From Sclerotiophoma versabilis (taxonomy: Eukaryota; Ascomycota; Dothideomycetes; Pleosporales; Didymellaceae), in assembly GCA_012274445.1 (NCBI GenBank), contig JAAROD010000094.1:186001-250000 (forward strand): a stretch of DNA of 64,000 bases, given 5' to 3'. Positions 34,882 through 46,863 of this stretch are shown here, piece after piece. The first letter of the stretch is position 1; each line of letters starts with the position of its first letter. The notes under the pieces were generated by a model. That model saw only the letters and a program-made list of their open reading frames with translations. It was not told where the DNA came from and searched no databases. A program made the translations under genes and the position numbers.

Positions 34882-37777
34882 CGATTTCGTTGTGTGCTGA
34901 GAGAACAGTTATCCCCGCTTACGTGGATCGGCGATGGGGTCGTCATGAGTCGTCGAGGAACTGAATGTGGTCTGGGCGGTCGAGCTTGGGATTTGAGTTG
35001 TCAGAAGAAGGCTGACCCCATCTCATGCAAACTTGAGGATTCTGATATCGCCAGAGCCGTAACTTATGAGATAGTGGATCGATGAGATTGTCAGATCTCG
35101 CTAGAGATTTTTGATTGAAAGAGTGCTCGGTAAGGGAAACCGACAACGCTGGCTTGTCGGAGATGTTGCCCTAGCCAATGGGAGGCCTTACGAGCTTCCC
35201 AAACGCGGTTTCCTAAACCCCCCATAGCGTACGTGGGTGCGCCTGTCAATGTAGAGGCAAACGGGCCGGAAGCTTGCCAGAAGCTAGAACGTACGAGGAC
35301 ACCCAATAAATGAAGCCTGAAGCAAGCTGGCTTCTGTCTCCGAACAGAAGATGCGGTCGCTGCCGTGTCAACAGCGACACTTCCATAGATGCTTTTTAGA
35401 CTGGCTACGCTTGTTCTCCAACGATCTCCAAGAAATGACTTCAGTGTTCCTGAGTCGCCCACACCTAACACTCTGAGACTGCAATGAGACGGATGCTTCG
35501 AAGAGCATTGAAGGCGTGGCTCGACCAATCTGACGCTTCCAAGCTTCCGGCAAGAGTTCGGCAATCGGACGCTAATCTCCTATACTGTTCAGGACTTTTA
35601 GGCAGTCCGGGGTAGCTTTCGAAATCCATCCGCTAGGGCTGACGATGCTCGACCTCGGGGGATGTGTGGGGCATGGATGCACTACAACAGCTGGTATTTG
35701 GTCTCGAGAGAACCATAGTAGTATCAAGGTGCTGAGCATGGGATCATGATACACTGTGACAAGGTCTGACGTAATCCACTCTTTAGAGAGCAATGAGATC
35801 TTAGATCCAGTCTTTCCTGCAGTAAGAGTCTAGCTCAGATGGCAGAGCTGGACTGCATCTGCATTTTCTGGTCGTATTCGAATTGTGCAGCACCAACGCT
35901 TTGCATGCGCTGAGATGTGCAGGCGAATCCAACGTTCGGCCATCGACGCTTTCCAGGGCATACTGACACGGGCGGGATGCGCGAAGATCGGCTTCAGATA
36001 GTATGTATTCTGGACAACTCATAATTGTCAGCCATTCGCCTGTCGCAGAGTTTCGGCAAAAACTGAAGTCTGCAAGAGCTCGAATCATAACAATTCAAAT
36101 CTAGAGAGACCGCGCGAGCCGTGGGGCAGCTTCAATCAGCACACCAACCGACCGCGTGCTGGCTGCTTCGACGGATGCCTTCGGGCGACAGAGACTTCCT
36201 CTTTAAACAGACTGTGAACCATGCTGCTGCGCTTGTCCTTAAATTCACCGCAACTAGTTGCAAGGAATCAATACCTTAAGCTCATGCAAAGACGCGCAAA
36301 GCGGGTACAAGCAGTCAACTTCTTCCAGATTTTGTCTGCGGCGACTTGAGCGATGAGTGATCTAGCATATCACACAACTCTCGCGCATCGGGTGTATATG
36401 TGGTTGTGATCTGACAGAAATCCGTAAGTTTAGTAGTTTTGGCCCAAAGAAAGTTACGGGATTTCTAAACGTTATGGGGAAGCCCAACAGGACCACAGGT
36501 CATCATTGACCCCCTCGGCTAGCCCGAATTGTCGAGATGATCTCGATCGCTCAGGTTGGCCCAAATCCCAGTCACCTTTATTTAATTGAATCCTGTGAGA
36601 GTATTAGCCTTATCTGTCAGCAAACTGACATTGCCCGTAGATGACCTCTTGTTTGACAGATGCAGAATTCATCCTCCTATAAGACAGACCAAGGGACCAA
36701 CAACCGCATCCATTTCTCGTTCCTTAGCCATCAACCTAATCCATGTCGGTGCGAGAGTCGCTATTACTTTTACTTAGCCAAACAACATATTTTTGTCATT
36801 GCGTATAGGGAAAGTGCTGGTGTGTAGGCTCTTGCAATACGGCAATACTCTGCGGAAGATTCGAAGTAGGTCGACCTGTCCGGTTCCAACGCCTTTAAGA
36901 AGCAGGAAGCAATGACCATGCTACCTCTCGATCACAACGTTGAGAGGCCCTCGATATTTCGAGAAAAGTGCCAATGATCCGGAAGGGAAAGCACGCAAAA
37001 CTAAGTGTGTGCAGTTCTTGGGGCCGCCTGATTAGCGTATGTAAAGGGCGTGTACTGTCGCTCGTACTCGAGTTCGCTGAAGAGAACGCATTGTCGACAA
37101 CCTTGGCATCTGTTTAGCATTTACTGGGTGATGCACACCATTGAATCGCATGTCGTTACGGCATGAGATTGTCGTGTGGCAAGAGAAGCGAGCTTGGTGG
37201 CAGTAACACCTGCCGGGAATAAAGCCTTGCGCAGAGTAATAATAAGGCGTTCTCCGACGCAGGAAACTACCCGCCAACTACTTCGAAGGGTATTGTTGAA
37301 TATGCGTGGGAAGTTGTCCTGGTCCACGCAACGGCTCGCCACTTTCTGGACGGCCGCTTGAGACGAAGTAGAGCCTGTAAAGGCTTCGGAGTTGGGCTTA
37401 TAGCGCTACGTGACGTTTAACTTACAATCTTTGGTCCGTGAAGCATGTGGACTTGCTGGTAACATGAGCGCTTGTCCTTTTTTCAGAATTACTTTCCCTT
37501 CACGTCGAGCGCACGATATGTCATCACACTAAGATACACGGAGATTGTGACCTCATACTATATCCATAAGGCGATCACGCTTTCAAATATCTTACCGTAC
37601 CTTTGTTTCATGGCTTGCTGTCGATATGTGTGAAGTACACTATAAAGCAACCCGACGTGCGCTGAAGCATGAGGGTGCCCGATCCGGCGATGAACGACAC
37701 GGAAGGCCTCGTCAAATTTTAAGAAACTCTAATGACATAGTTTCAGCTCCCTTACCAACCAGCTGGGTTCACCATTG
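34882..37777. other. 2.9-kb gene-poor region
   Basis: Several minus-strand frames lie end to end (36088-35801, 35793-35572, 35564-35091) but none shows a domain, and no convincing splice chain links them. AT-richer stretches near 36400-36800. I see no supportable gene; a decayed gene or lineage-specific small ORFs cannot be excluded. Confidence 0.4.
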
Positions 37778-38317
37778 ATGCGCTTGCCGGGTGAGATCCG
37801 CAATCACATCTACCAACACGCCCTTAGAGGTAATATCATCACGTACTTGCGCCATTGTCTATACAGCGCCGATCACGATAAGTTCATAGAGCACAGAATA
37901 AATAGCCTTGGATACAATACAGTACTAACTACGCTTCACCTGGCAACAACATGCCACCAAATACACGCCGAGACCGACTTGCTTGTTTTCAAGTTCAATA
38001 ACTTCCGCATCAGTGCCAACTCCAGCTTCAACTCTTTCATCAAAATATTGCCGCAAAGGCAGTTGAGAGCCATTAAAACCTACTTTTGGCCACGACAGTG
38101 CGACTATGTCATGTATGACTTGATATCCAAGTTGCCAGGAATGCACAAGATTGTGATAGTAGTACCACAGGATGGGTGGAGCGGGGACGATTTCTTTGTC
38201 CCTGATGACAGTGCGACTCTAAGAGTGCATGCCTGGTACCATGACGAGCGCCGAGCTGCTCTTAAGAGACTCGACGTATGGAAAGCAAAGGGTATCAAAA
38301 TTGAGTTTTATGCGTAG
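37778..38317 (+). CDS. F-box-like (2EXR-type) protein
   Basis: Single exon from the ATG at 37778, 179 residues. It starts MRLPGEIRNHIYQHAL, a form of the ascomycete F-box-like/2EXR motif, then has a long helical region with TTCHQIHAETDLLVFKFNNFRI, the second conserved block of this family (a line of Cys-Arg/His-Gln-Ile-x-x-Glu). It ends with KAKGIKIEFYA. In-frame sequence upstream is open only to a TGA near the pyrimidine-AG at about 37746, which could be a splice acceptor; an extra 5' exon is therefore possible. Function unknown. Confidence 0.65.
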   Translation: MRLPGEIRNHIYQHALRGNIITYLRHCLYSADHDKFIEHRINSLGYNTVLTTLHLATTCHQIHAETDLLVFKFNNFRISANSSFNSFIKILPQRQLRAIKTYFWPRQCDYVMYDLISKLPGMHKIVIVVPQDGWSGDDFFVPDDSATLRVHAWYHDERRAALKRLDVWKAKGIKIEFYA

Positions 38318-38629
38318 TGCAGAGGCACTCCAGCGCGGAACCTTGGGGTGCATATTGCGGTTCTGAACATGGATAATCCTGGGCTGTCACCTGACTGTTC
38401 TTCGAAATACCACTGATGGAGGGAATTGAGTTCGTTGAATATGGTAGGAGCACTTTGATGAAGAACGTAAGTGGGGATTCAAATGTGGTTCGCCCAATAT
38501 TGTGCAAAACGTCACCCGATGACAAACTCTCAAGTCTAAGGTGTATTGCCGTGACCCATCATCCTCGTACCAACCTATTCAAAACGCCCGTGTAGAGACG
38601 GAACCCCAGGAACGATTGCTCAAGGCCAC
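38318..38629. other. intergenic region between convergent genes
   Basis: 312 bp separating the 3' ends of the F-box-like gene and the RTA1-like gene. Nothing recognised. Confidence 0.4.
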
Positions 38630-39653
38630 TCAACGGCCTGCTACCATCTCCATATCCGAGCTCTCATCGAGACTTTTACCACGAGAAGCCTTTTTATTCT
38701 TGCCAATTGTGTTTCCAAGCGCAGGGAAGCAGTACCCAGGATGGAAGATAGTGAGCACGGCAACACTGATGACAATCATCACGCCCTCTAATATAATGAA
38801 CTCAACCTCGTTGCGCATGAGCTCGCTTCTCCAGCCGCCAGTAAGCTCAGGGATACGGTAAACGCATCGAATAAAGATGCCAAGATATGCGATACCGACA
38901 GCAGACATGAAGCAACGGAACGGTGTCGAGTTGAACAACTTCATAGACTCAGCTGAGAGCTGATCGCGGCGGCGGTGCGTGCGGATAGTGTATTCGACGA
39001 GGAAGTATCCAAAGAAACTAAGCACGACGACCTGGAAGATGACACCTGCAATCATCAGATCAGTGCCAATGTCCTGTGCGGTGGAGCCCGGGTCGCCAGC
39101 TGAGGCAAGACCACCACCAGCACCTTGGAGCACGAGCGAGATCAGATCGCCGCAGATGAAGATGTATGTGTACCACGTCGGGCGCAGCCTGGACCAAGAC
39201 TCTCCGAAGTTGATGACGATGTGCTTGAGCGTAATGTAAATACCAGCAGCGATGAACGCAGGACTGATGATCAGACAGCAGATCTGACTCATGAAGCCGG
39301 CGTCCGCGAATGGGTCGTTGTATCTGTATTATACAGTCAGCCATTGTTTTTTATGGATTCAGAATGGGGGTGAAGGCGGCTTACATCATGAGTCTGCCGC
39401 CGTAACCGACGGCCTCACCAGCACAACCAAGGCAAACTGCGATCATGTATGTCCATGTCTTGTAGTGGATACCCAGGACGAGTTGAATGGCGAAACAAAG
39501 GGCGAAGAAGGCGGCGAAGAAGCCGTTTGCGCCGAGCGAAGGGTAATAGCCGTAGAGCGTACCTTCAATGGTACACTCGACTGGGAAGCCTTGATAGTCG
39601 ACAATCTGGCCAACAGAGGTACAGGTATCTGGGTTAGGAGGTGGAACGGTCAT
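38630..39653 (-). CDS. RTA1-like seven-TM membrane protein
   Basis: Member of the fungal RTA1/RSB1 lipid-translocating exporter family, linked to resistance to aminocholesterol drugs and long-chain-base release; fungi hold many paralogues with unknown ligands. Exons 39653-39385 and 39323-38630 give 320 residues with seven hydrophobic segments. Family motifs: YGGRLMIYNDPF across the intron, ISPAFIAAGIYITLKHIV, FICGDLISLVLQGAGGG, and FIRCVYRIPELTGGWRSELMRNE. The Cys-containing N-terminus (DTCTSVGQ, VECTIEG) is outside the membrane in relatives. The C-terminus is short and polar. No disruption. Confidence 0.92.
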
Positions 39654-42600
39654 TGTTGTAGTTGCCTGTGATGTTCGATAAGGGGATTACCGGTCGATCG
39701 TGGGGTAGTGAAGATGCTGAAGAGGGGTGTCGCAACTGCTAGGCTGTTGTGTTACTTGGACTGTGATGAAGTGACTCTGACAGGGAAATCTAGATGCCTT
39801 ATATCTATCGATGTGTTGGCTGCGCAGTCGCAGCACAGCCTGTCATACCAAATTCGATGCACTGCGACCACATTGTGGAGACTTTGTACAGGCTTATGAC
39901 GATACCTCTATTATCCCAAAGGAGTCCAATACGCGAAATGAATCGCACGCTCGCACTTTCAGTCGGACATCTTGGCAGAATGCCGGGTCCTCCGACTCTT
40001 CGCATATTGGACCGGGAAAGGTTTAGTGCCTGCTGTAAACGGCTGCCGTGGCGTCGAGGCCTTCCAGCCATTGGTCTATTCACGCTCGAACGCCTGGCGT
40101 CATGGCGGAGCGGCGAAGCAGCTGTGGAAGAGATCGGTAGTCAGCGTGAGTCGAAGGTCAATAGCCAGTGGTGGATAGGATTGTTTGATCAGGGCGGAGT
40201 TCGACCGGCATGATTGTTACGGCCGGGTATCGTGCGCCTGGCTTCACCGGAGCGTCAGCTATACGCCACAAGGTGCGCGTCCACACGCTCTATACGGGAA
40301 CAGACCAGTCGCATTAGAGGCAGACTCGTACACTTGTCAGTTTCAGGCGTGGCTTTGGCGTGCTTCTTTTGACGTGGCCCCAGGCTGGAGTGCACTGCCT
40401 TGGTTGCCTGAAAGGTTGGTAAATTCGGGGTTCTTGTGTGATGACGGCTGCACAACACCAAAGGATGCGAAACGCGCACTCTCCAAAGGTATCATATTCG
40501 CTTGCAGAACTTCTCACTGCCTCCCCGCCGGTTTCGACTTTGTTAAGACTCTGGCAGGTCAGCGTCTTGTCAAAAGTAAAATGTTGTTGCACAGAGCGGC
40601 CTAGCAGGACCGGCGACATTCGCCCCTTCGTCAGCCTTATACAGCCTCTTCCGCGGCTTGGGTGCTTACTGTGTTAGTGCAGCTTTCTATCTATAGGTGA
40701 GCCAGCGTTTAGCTTCTGTGGGTGCCTCTTGAATGTTTGCAAGATAGAAACCGTCCTCAAAAGCCCTGTAATTGCTAGCAAAGGAGTATGCGCAAGACCA
40801 AAGGCTCCACTCCCACCTCTTGTTCGTTTTCGTTTTCGTTCAAACCCTTGCTAGATCTAAGGCCTGTAAAAATTCGATTTTATGGCCGCCAGCTAGTAGG
40901 GTTCGGCAATATCCAGATGACCTTAGATAATGCTTTATGCACCTTTAGGTAACGCGCCTGGTAAAATTGGATACCAATCTGTATAAGTGTCTGTACGCAG
41001 ATCACGTGCAGTCTGGCGCCTTGCTAGAATAGATCGTTTGTAACAGTCCCCACTCCGGCCCCACTGACCCGTCCCTTGCTAGCTGGTGACCATACAATCG
41101 AGTTTTAGCGGAAGACTCTCGAGTTCCAGTATATTGAGCCTCAGCCGCCTCCACTTCAATGCACCTCCAAAAGACTCCCCTCTTGGCGACCATTGACTAC
41201 ACAAAGCAGTCATTAGAAGTTGATAGCATCTTGGCATATGCGCAAAATTGATCTGACAGGCTTGTGTAATGTCTGCACCAGGTTATGTCTGAATTTGTCA
41301 GCCCTGTCAAAATTTGAATCTCATTTGTCGTTCCAGTTGACACAGACTGACAGGTTTAGTTCAGCTTGCGGCAGCTCACTGATGTTTTCGCTTTGGTACG
41401 CAGTCACATACCTATCGAACCAATACGTTGCGCTTCAAAGTCTGCTCTTCGACGTTAGTAGAATGGTAACATGACCAATCATGACCAATGTCCATCTAAC
41501 AGGCTCGGTTTGTGTTCGCAATGAATCTTATCCGGAGCTCTAGAGCCGTCATACGCTGAGAACTTCAGGAGCCAGTAGGGTCGTTTGAAATGTTGCTGGC
41601 ACCAGAGAAGCATATGAGTGTGTCGATTGCGTTAAGGCAAGCCCCTACGTATTATGTAGACTGGTGTACGAGTCTTGGACCATGGCCGCTGATGTCAGCA
41701 GCCAGTGCGTACCTGAAAGATGTACTCAGGTTAGTGGCACACGTCAAAATGATTGATCTGTGCCAATACCTTATCTACAAACCGGGGCGTGAGGGACGTC
41801 GTGACCAGTCAGACCTCCAGCTGATGTTTGCAAAGGTGCAGGGGAGCTAGTTAAAAATCTCAACGTAGATGATGTCAAGAAAAGTTGTCTACTCGTCTAG
41901 TCGTGGTAGGTTTCAAAAACCGGTAAGGCTGAAGCGAAACGAGCGACCACCTGCCAGGAGTTGTGACCGTTGTTATGGCGAGTAGAAGCTGAAGCGTGCA
42001 GCTGATTGACCTGCACGCAGGTCAAGAATAACGTGACGCACTGTCGAGGGCGAGGTCAAAGATGTTGCGACAGGCATGTTGAGGATCGCTTAGTGAACCA
42101 GCACATCCTCCAGCTGGATGTGGCTCAATTGCGATGCGCCATCGACGACATGTCGGCTCTCCACGAGAAGTCCGGTATTGGATTCTTTGAAATTGGGTCT
42201 GGCGTTGGCAGCCACAGGTGGCGATGATCTGCCTCCGCTTCCCCTTTAACTTACCCCGCACTAGCGTCCCCCTGCCAGGCACAGCTTTCGAATCAGCCTT
42301 GCGTCGTGACTTGCAGCATACAGTTTTGATGTTCTAAGTACCAAGATTCCGTGAAATAAGGTGGGATTCCACTCGAGCAGCTTGAATAACACGATCACTA
42401 CGTTGCCAGTCCGTCGACCAGGTTTGCGTGCGGACGGACAGCTGTACGCTACGGTTCGGTCCCACATACTGCGGATGTAGATCTTGGTAGTCAATTGGAG
42501 TACCATTATTTCCAGTATACTCCGCGCCAACATGATATCGCCGGGCGCATACCTTCCTACGCCACTGCATGCAGGTCACAATTGAGGTTCAGGAACAAAA

Positions 42601-42850
42601 CTTCTTCCAGCCTAGCTTCTACACCTATTCTCGCAAGGAAACGCAATCTGGCATGGATCGACAGCAAACAAGCTGTGGAGTCCGAACCTCAGAAAGCTTG
42701 TCCGGGAGATGTGATCATGGTAAAATAAAGGCGTATGGGGGCGTCCGGCTTGTCGGCAGCTGCGTGATTTCGAGCACTCATGTTCAATAGTATATTATCC
42801 TTCACAATTTTCCTTCGTTCAGCTTGAATATACTTTTGGAACTGTATAAC
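39654..42850. other. 3.2-kb gene-poor region
   Basis: The longest stretch without a recognised gene. Two plus frames (39794-40213 and 40185-40604, both 139 codons) lack domains, and the second starts at TTG. The right end must hold the multicopper oxidase promoter. No inverted terminal repeats or polymerase/transposase motifs seen. Confidence 0.4.
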
Positions 42851-44671
42851 ATGATGTTCAACCCTCTGATACTCCTGCCCGTAGCGTATGTCACGTTGGC
42901 GTTTGCGAAGACAGTGACGTACACCTTCGACATTGGTTGGGTCACAGCAAGTACAACAAGCTGGAGGCAAACAACCAGATACTGATTGATACAGGCCGCA
43001 CCGGATGGCTACTCCAGACAGGTCATTGGTATCAATGGCCAGTGGCCGTAAGCTTCCTCTGTCCACTTCGTCATTGGCGCTCACACCACTCCAGTATCCC
43101 CATGATCGAAGCAGATGTAGGCGACACGATTGTTGTGAATGCCAAAAACTCTCTTGGTAACCAAGCTACATCACTCCATTTCCATGGCATGTTCCAGCAA
43201 GGAACCGGTCAGTCTGACGGCGCTGTATCGCTTACACAATGCGCAATCCAACCCGGACACTCCTACACATATACTTTCGTCGCCAACCCTGCAGGAACAC
43301 ACTGGTACCACTCGCACAACAAGGGACAGTATCCTGATGGCCTCCGTGGCAAGATGGTCATCCACGACAAGGCATGGGAGTCAAGTTTGAAGATCGACTC
43401 ACAGATGACCTATAGCATGTCTGACTGGTATTTCTGCCCGATTTATTGTACAGCCCGAGTTAACCACCATACTCAGGTACCACCGACAAATGCCTGACAT
43501 TATCAAAGACTATCTCAGTCCAAGTAACACAAACGGCGATCTTCCGTCTCCAGATTCGATCTTATTCGACGACAAGAAACAGGGACCGAACATTCAGATC
43601 GCTGCTGGGAAGCGATACTTGCTCAGAATCGTCAATATTGGTGGTTTGGCATGCGGACAATTCCATATCGAAGGCTACAAGCTCAATGTCGTTGAAGCAG
43701 ACGGTGTGCAGGTCCAGTCTACACAGGCTGACACCATTGTTGTCTGCGCAGGACAGAGTTACGGTGTTGTCGTGGAAGGAAAGGCTGCCACATTAGGCTC
43801 CTCAGCGAACGCCAACTACGTTGTCAAACTCACAACAGACATGCTGACTAATAATATCCCTCCGGCGAACCAGATCACCATAATTGGTAAGATTGTGCAA
43901 AGCCTTCTCGACAGCCTTCTCAGCATTGTCACCAATCTCCTAACCCTGAGCTGGGCTCCGACTGCTACCTTCGACGACTTCAATCTGAAGCCGCTGGACG
44001 GCCAAAAGCTTCTCTCGCCAGTCGATAACAGAATTGAACTCGCAACGAATCAAACTTACTACTCCGGAATTGGCACACGCATTGGTCTTGGGCCTCAGCC
44101 TTGGGTGCCTGCGAAGGTGCCTTCGTTGCTCAGCGCATTGTCGACAGGCAACGCAGCCACTGATCCTGCGACTTACGGCCCCGGTGTCAACCCTTGGGTG
44201 GTCAAGTCAGGCCAGGTCGTGCAGATTCACCTCCAAAACACTCACCCTTACCCTCACCCTATGCATCTCCACGGCCACGTCTTCCAGGTTGTTGCTCGAG
44301 GATCCGGGTCATGGAATGGTAATGAAGGTTCATTACCCGCCGTTCCCCTGAAGCGCGACGGTGCTGTAGTCCCAGCCAATGGCTACATCGTCCTTCGCTT
44401 TAAGGCTGACAACCCTGGTGTGTGGTTCTTCCATTGCCACATCGACCTGCACCTCATCGGCGGCATGGCTGCAACAATCATCGAGGCACCGGATATCCTG
44501 CAGAGTCAGCAGTCCATCTCGTCAGCATCTCAAGGACTTTGCAACGACGGCAATTCCCTGTCCAGCGGCAACTGCAACGGCGACCAGGGCGCTATCTCCG
44601 CAAGTGATGCTTCAAGCAAGTGCAACAACGTTTACAATTACAAAGGGCCGGGATCCGCTATCATCAGTTAA
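42851..44671 (+). CDS. secreted multicopper oxidase (ferroxidase/laccase-like)
   Basis: Blue copper oxidase reducing oxygen to water while oxidising iron, ascorbate or phenols. Exons 42851-42946, 42995-43047, 43095-43427 and 43477-44671 give 558 residues after a signal peptide ending VTLAFA. All four copper blocks are present: LHFHGM, WYHSHNKGQ, HPMHLHGHVFQ and HCHIDLHLIGG. The text VIGINGQWP and SDWYHRQMPDII recalls Fet3-type ferroxidases, but there is no C-terminal TM segment and no Ftr1 permease neighbour, so it is probably a soluble secreted enzyme. Intron 1 is best read as GC-AG (donor ACA|GCAAGT): only this restores AAPDGYSRQVIG in frame. The C-terminal 60 residues are Ser/Asn/Cys-rich. 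Confidence 0.93.
42947..42994 (+). other. GC-AG intron in the multicopper oxidase gene
   Basis: 48 bp starting GCAAGT and ending GATACAG. The nearby GTACAA donor leaves the downstream exon out of frame, while the GC donor gives phase 0 and a conserved protein. GC-AG introns form a small minority of fungal introns and typically keep the donor context seen here. Confidence 0.65.
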
Positions 44672-45426
44672 GATAAGCAATCTCTTTTCATTTGCACATG
44701 TATCGTTTTTGCAATGTTATACCATCATCTTCATCTTTTGCCGTGGTATACCTGCAAATATTTAACGTCTGTCACGTGATCAAGTCATCTTGTGTAACGA
44801 TCATGAATCTTATTTGGCTACTATCCTTGGCAAGCTCACTACTTAAGTTGGCGTGATAAACGAATCATCAAAATTCGGACGACCAGACGTTGTAGTCGGT
44901 TGGAATTACTTCGACTGTCGGGGCTTACCAGAATTCGGCTTCGGTAGCCGAGAAGGGGCCAGGCCGGGCACTGTTTTGGTTTCACGTTTGATCTTCAAAC
45001 TCTCCACCCCTCATATCAGCCACACCACCATTTGCACTATCGCTTTAGGAAGCACACAGTAATTACCTGTTGTCGTGACTGACCTCAAGGTGTAAAAGGA
45101 CGCGCACGGACGTGAATTGAAGACCGAGAAGCAGGCGCTTTTTGACTTGTTACTACTCCTACCAGTCGATCCAGTACGGCACTAAGGCTTTTCCAAGTGG
45201 CTTGTCAGGGGGCATAGCGTTTCTTTGTGGCCTGATACACTCCTCAGGCGTGGTCCTAAATTAGACTTCAAGTTCTCACCCGTTCTGTAGACAAGAGACA
45301 CCTTCCCGCGCAGATACGTTTCACCCCTCGCTTCACCCGAATCTCACGTTTCATTATCCGCATTTCAAGGTTTTCGCGAGCCTTGACTTCTTAATAACTT
45401 CTGACTTTTGATCCCTTCCAGCAGAC
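44672..45426. other. intergenic region upstream of the SET-domain gene
   Basis: 755 bp. The last 150 bp are pyrimidine-rich (promoter or leader of the SET gene). No ORF of note. Confidence 0.4.
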
Positions 45427-46818
45427 ATGACATCCCTCGTACCTCTTTACATACTCATTGTCTACAGTATTGCCGTGATGGTTTTCAATATGAAAGGCGC
45501 GGTCAGCTTTGGCCTTTTCAGCGGTGCGGTAGCTCTCAATCACAACCAACTCAACCAGGTCCCACCACAAGCATTATTGCAGGATGCATGCCCATCGGAC
45601 TCGATACTGCGCGATGGCGAATGCCACCTTGCAGCCACAACAGCTTCAGAAGTTACATTCAAATCCAATATCACAACCACGCTCGATGAAGCACGGCTCA
45701 CAGCATCGAAACAGCCGAATTTTCCGTGGACTTTCTGGCCTGAATGCTTTTCGAACGAGAACACCACTGACGCACACTGCTTGTTCAGCGATCAAAGCTT
45801 TGCTAATGGCCGCGGAATTTTTATTGTTACCACGGAGCCTTTGGCATACGGAATGCTTCAAAAACAGGCTTTTAAGAACCCCAAATCTCTGTACAATTCG
45901 AATCAACATGCAAATCCGCCTTTCGAGCAGCACGAATTTCCGATCAAAGGCCGCGGTCTCATCGCAAACAAGACGCTATTCCGTGGCGACCAGATATTTG
46001 CATCTACACCATTGTTAATCACCGACCCAGATGCATACAAGTTGACTGAGTCAGAACGCCTCGAATTGCTCTACCGTGGTGTGGAAACCTTACCAGAAGC
46101 ATCACAGAAGCTGTTTTGGGGGCTCCTGGACCATTTTAAGGGCGACCCCGTCGATGACAGGATCAATACCAACAACTTCGAAGTTGTCGTGGACGATATT
46201 TCGCAGGCCGCTTTGTTCCCGGAAATTGCCATGCTGAACCATGACTGTCGACCAAATGCCGCCTACTTCTGGAACGAAGAGACTTTGACACACTACGTGC
46301 ATGCCATGCGGACGATCCAGCCTGGCGAGGAGATCACCATCTCGTACATTGATAGCGAGAGAAACCGAGCACACCGTATGAAGGTACTCGAGAGGAACTG
46401 GGGCTTTAAGTGCAGCTGCTCGGCCTGCACAGCACATCCATCACTTACCGCCGAGTCGGATGCAAGGCTGCACCAAATCACCCAGCTCGTGGAGGAACTC
46501 AACAACTGGACCCCGTCATCTTCTGCAACACCTGAGATGGCCGAGGCACTCATCAGCATGTATGACCAGGAGCGCCTGTGGGCGTACCAGGCTACAGCGT
46601 ACAAGCACGCCGCGGAAGTGTATAGCAGCTTCGGCAACAAGTACATGGCTATCAAGTACGCCAGGTTGAGCGCTGAGTTTAGCATCCTGGACAAAGGCTT
46701 TGGTGACAGTGACGTCAAGGAGATGAGGAAGATGGCAAAAGAACCGGAGACAACCTGGAGCTGGAACAAGAGAGTGGGTCTCAATAAGGGTGGATGCGGG
46801 TGCGGCAAAGCTCACTAG
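45427..46818 (+). CDS. SET-domain protein with N-terminal signal/anchor
   Basis: Single exon, 463 residues. Unusually for a SET protein it starts with a strongly hydrophobic segment (PLYILIVYSIAVMVFN), then a Cys-bearing region with N-x-T sites (NIT, NTT), as in secreted proteins. The SET domain begins around residue 178 with KGRGLIANKTLFRGD and contains LNHDCRPNAAYFW and GEEITISYID, the S-adenosylmethionine and catalytic blocks; the post-SET cluster is CSCSAC. A second Cys cluster, GGCGCGKAH, ends the protein. The family resembles fungal proteins annotated SET domain-containing protein 5. Protein-lysine methyltransferase activity is inferred; the target, and whether it acts in the ER or outside the cell, are unknown. 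Confidence 0.85.
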   Translation: MTSLVPLYILIVYSIAVMVFNMKGAVSFGLFSGAVALNHNQLNQVPPQALLQDACPSDSILRDGECHLAATTASEVTFKSNITTTLDEARLTASKQPNFPWTFWPECFSNENTTDAHCLFSDQSFANGRGIFIVTTEPLAYGMLQKQAFKNPKSLYNSNQHANPPFEQHEFPIKGRGLIANKTLFRGDQIFASTPLLITDPDAYKLTESERLELLYRGVETLPEASQKLFWGLLDHFKGDPVDDRINTNNFEVVVDDISQAALFPEIAMLNHDCRPNAAYFWNEETLTHYVHAMRTIQPGEEITISYIDSERNRAHRMKVLERNWGFKCSCSACTAHPSLTAESDARLHQITQLVEELNNWTPSSSATPEMAEALISMYDQERLWAYQATAYKHAAEVYSSFGNKYMAIKYARLSAEFSILDKGFGDSDVKEMRKMAKEPETTWSWNKRVGLNKGGCGCGKAH

Positions 46819-46863
46819 GGAGGCCACAAGCTTCTGGTGTAAAGGCTATGGTTTGCTTGCATT

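Noticed and set aside
35091..36088. Three consecutive minus-strand frames that might form one gene
   Set aside because: No recognisable domain, no convincing splice sites linking them, irregular composition.
39794..40604. Two overlapping 139-codon plus frames
   Set aside because: The second starts at TTG; no domains, no splice context, no promoter-like features.
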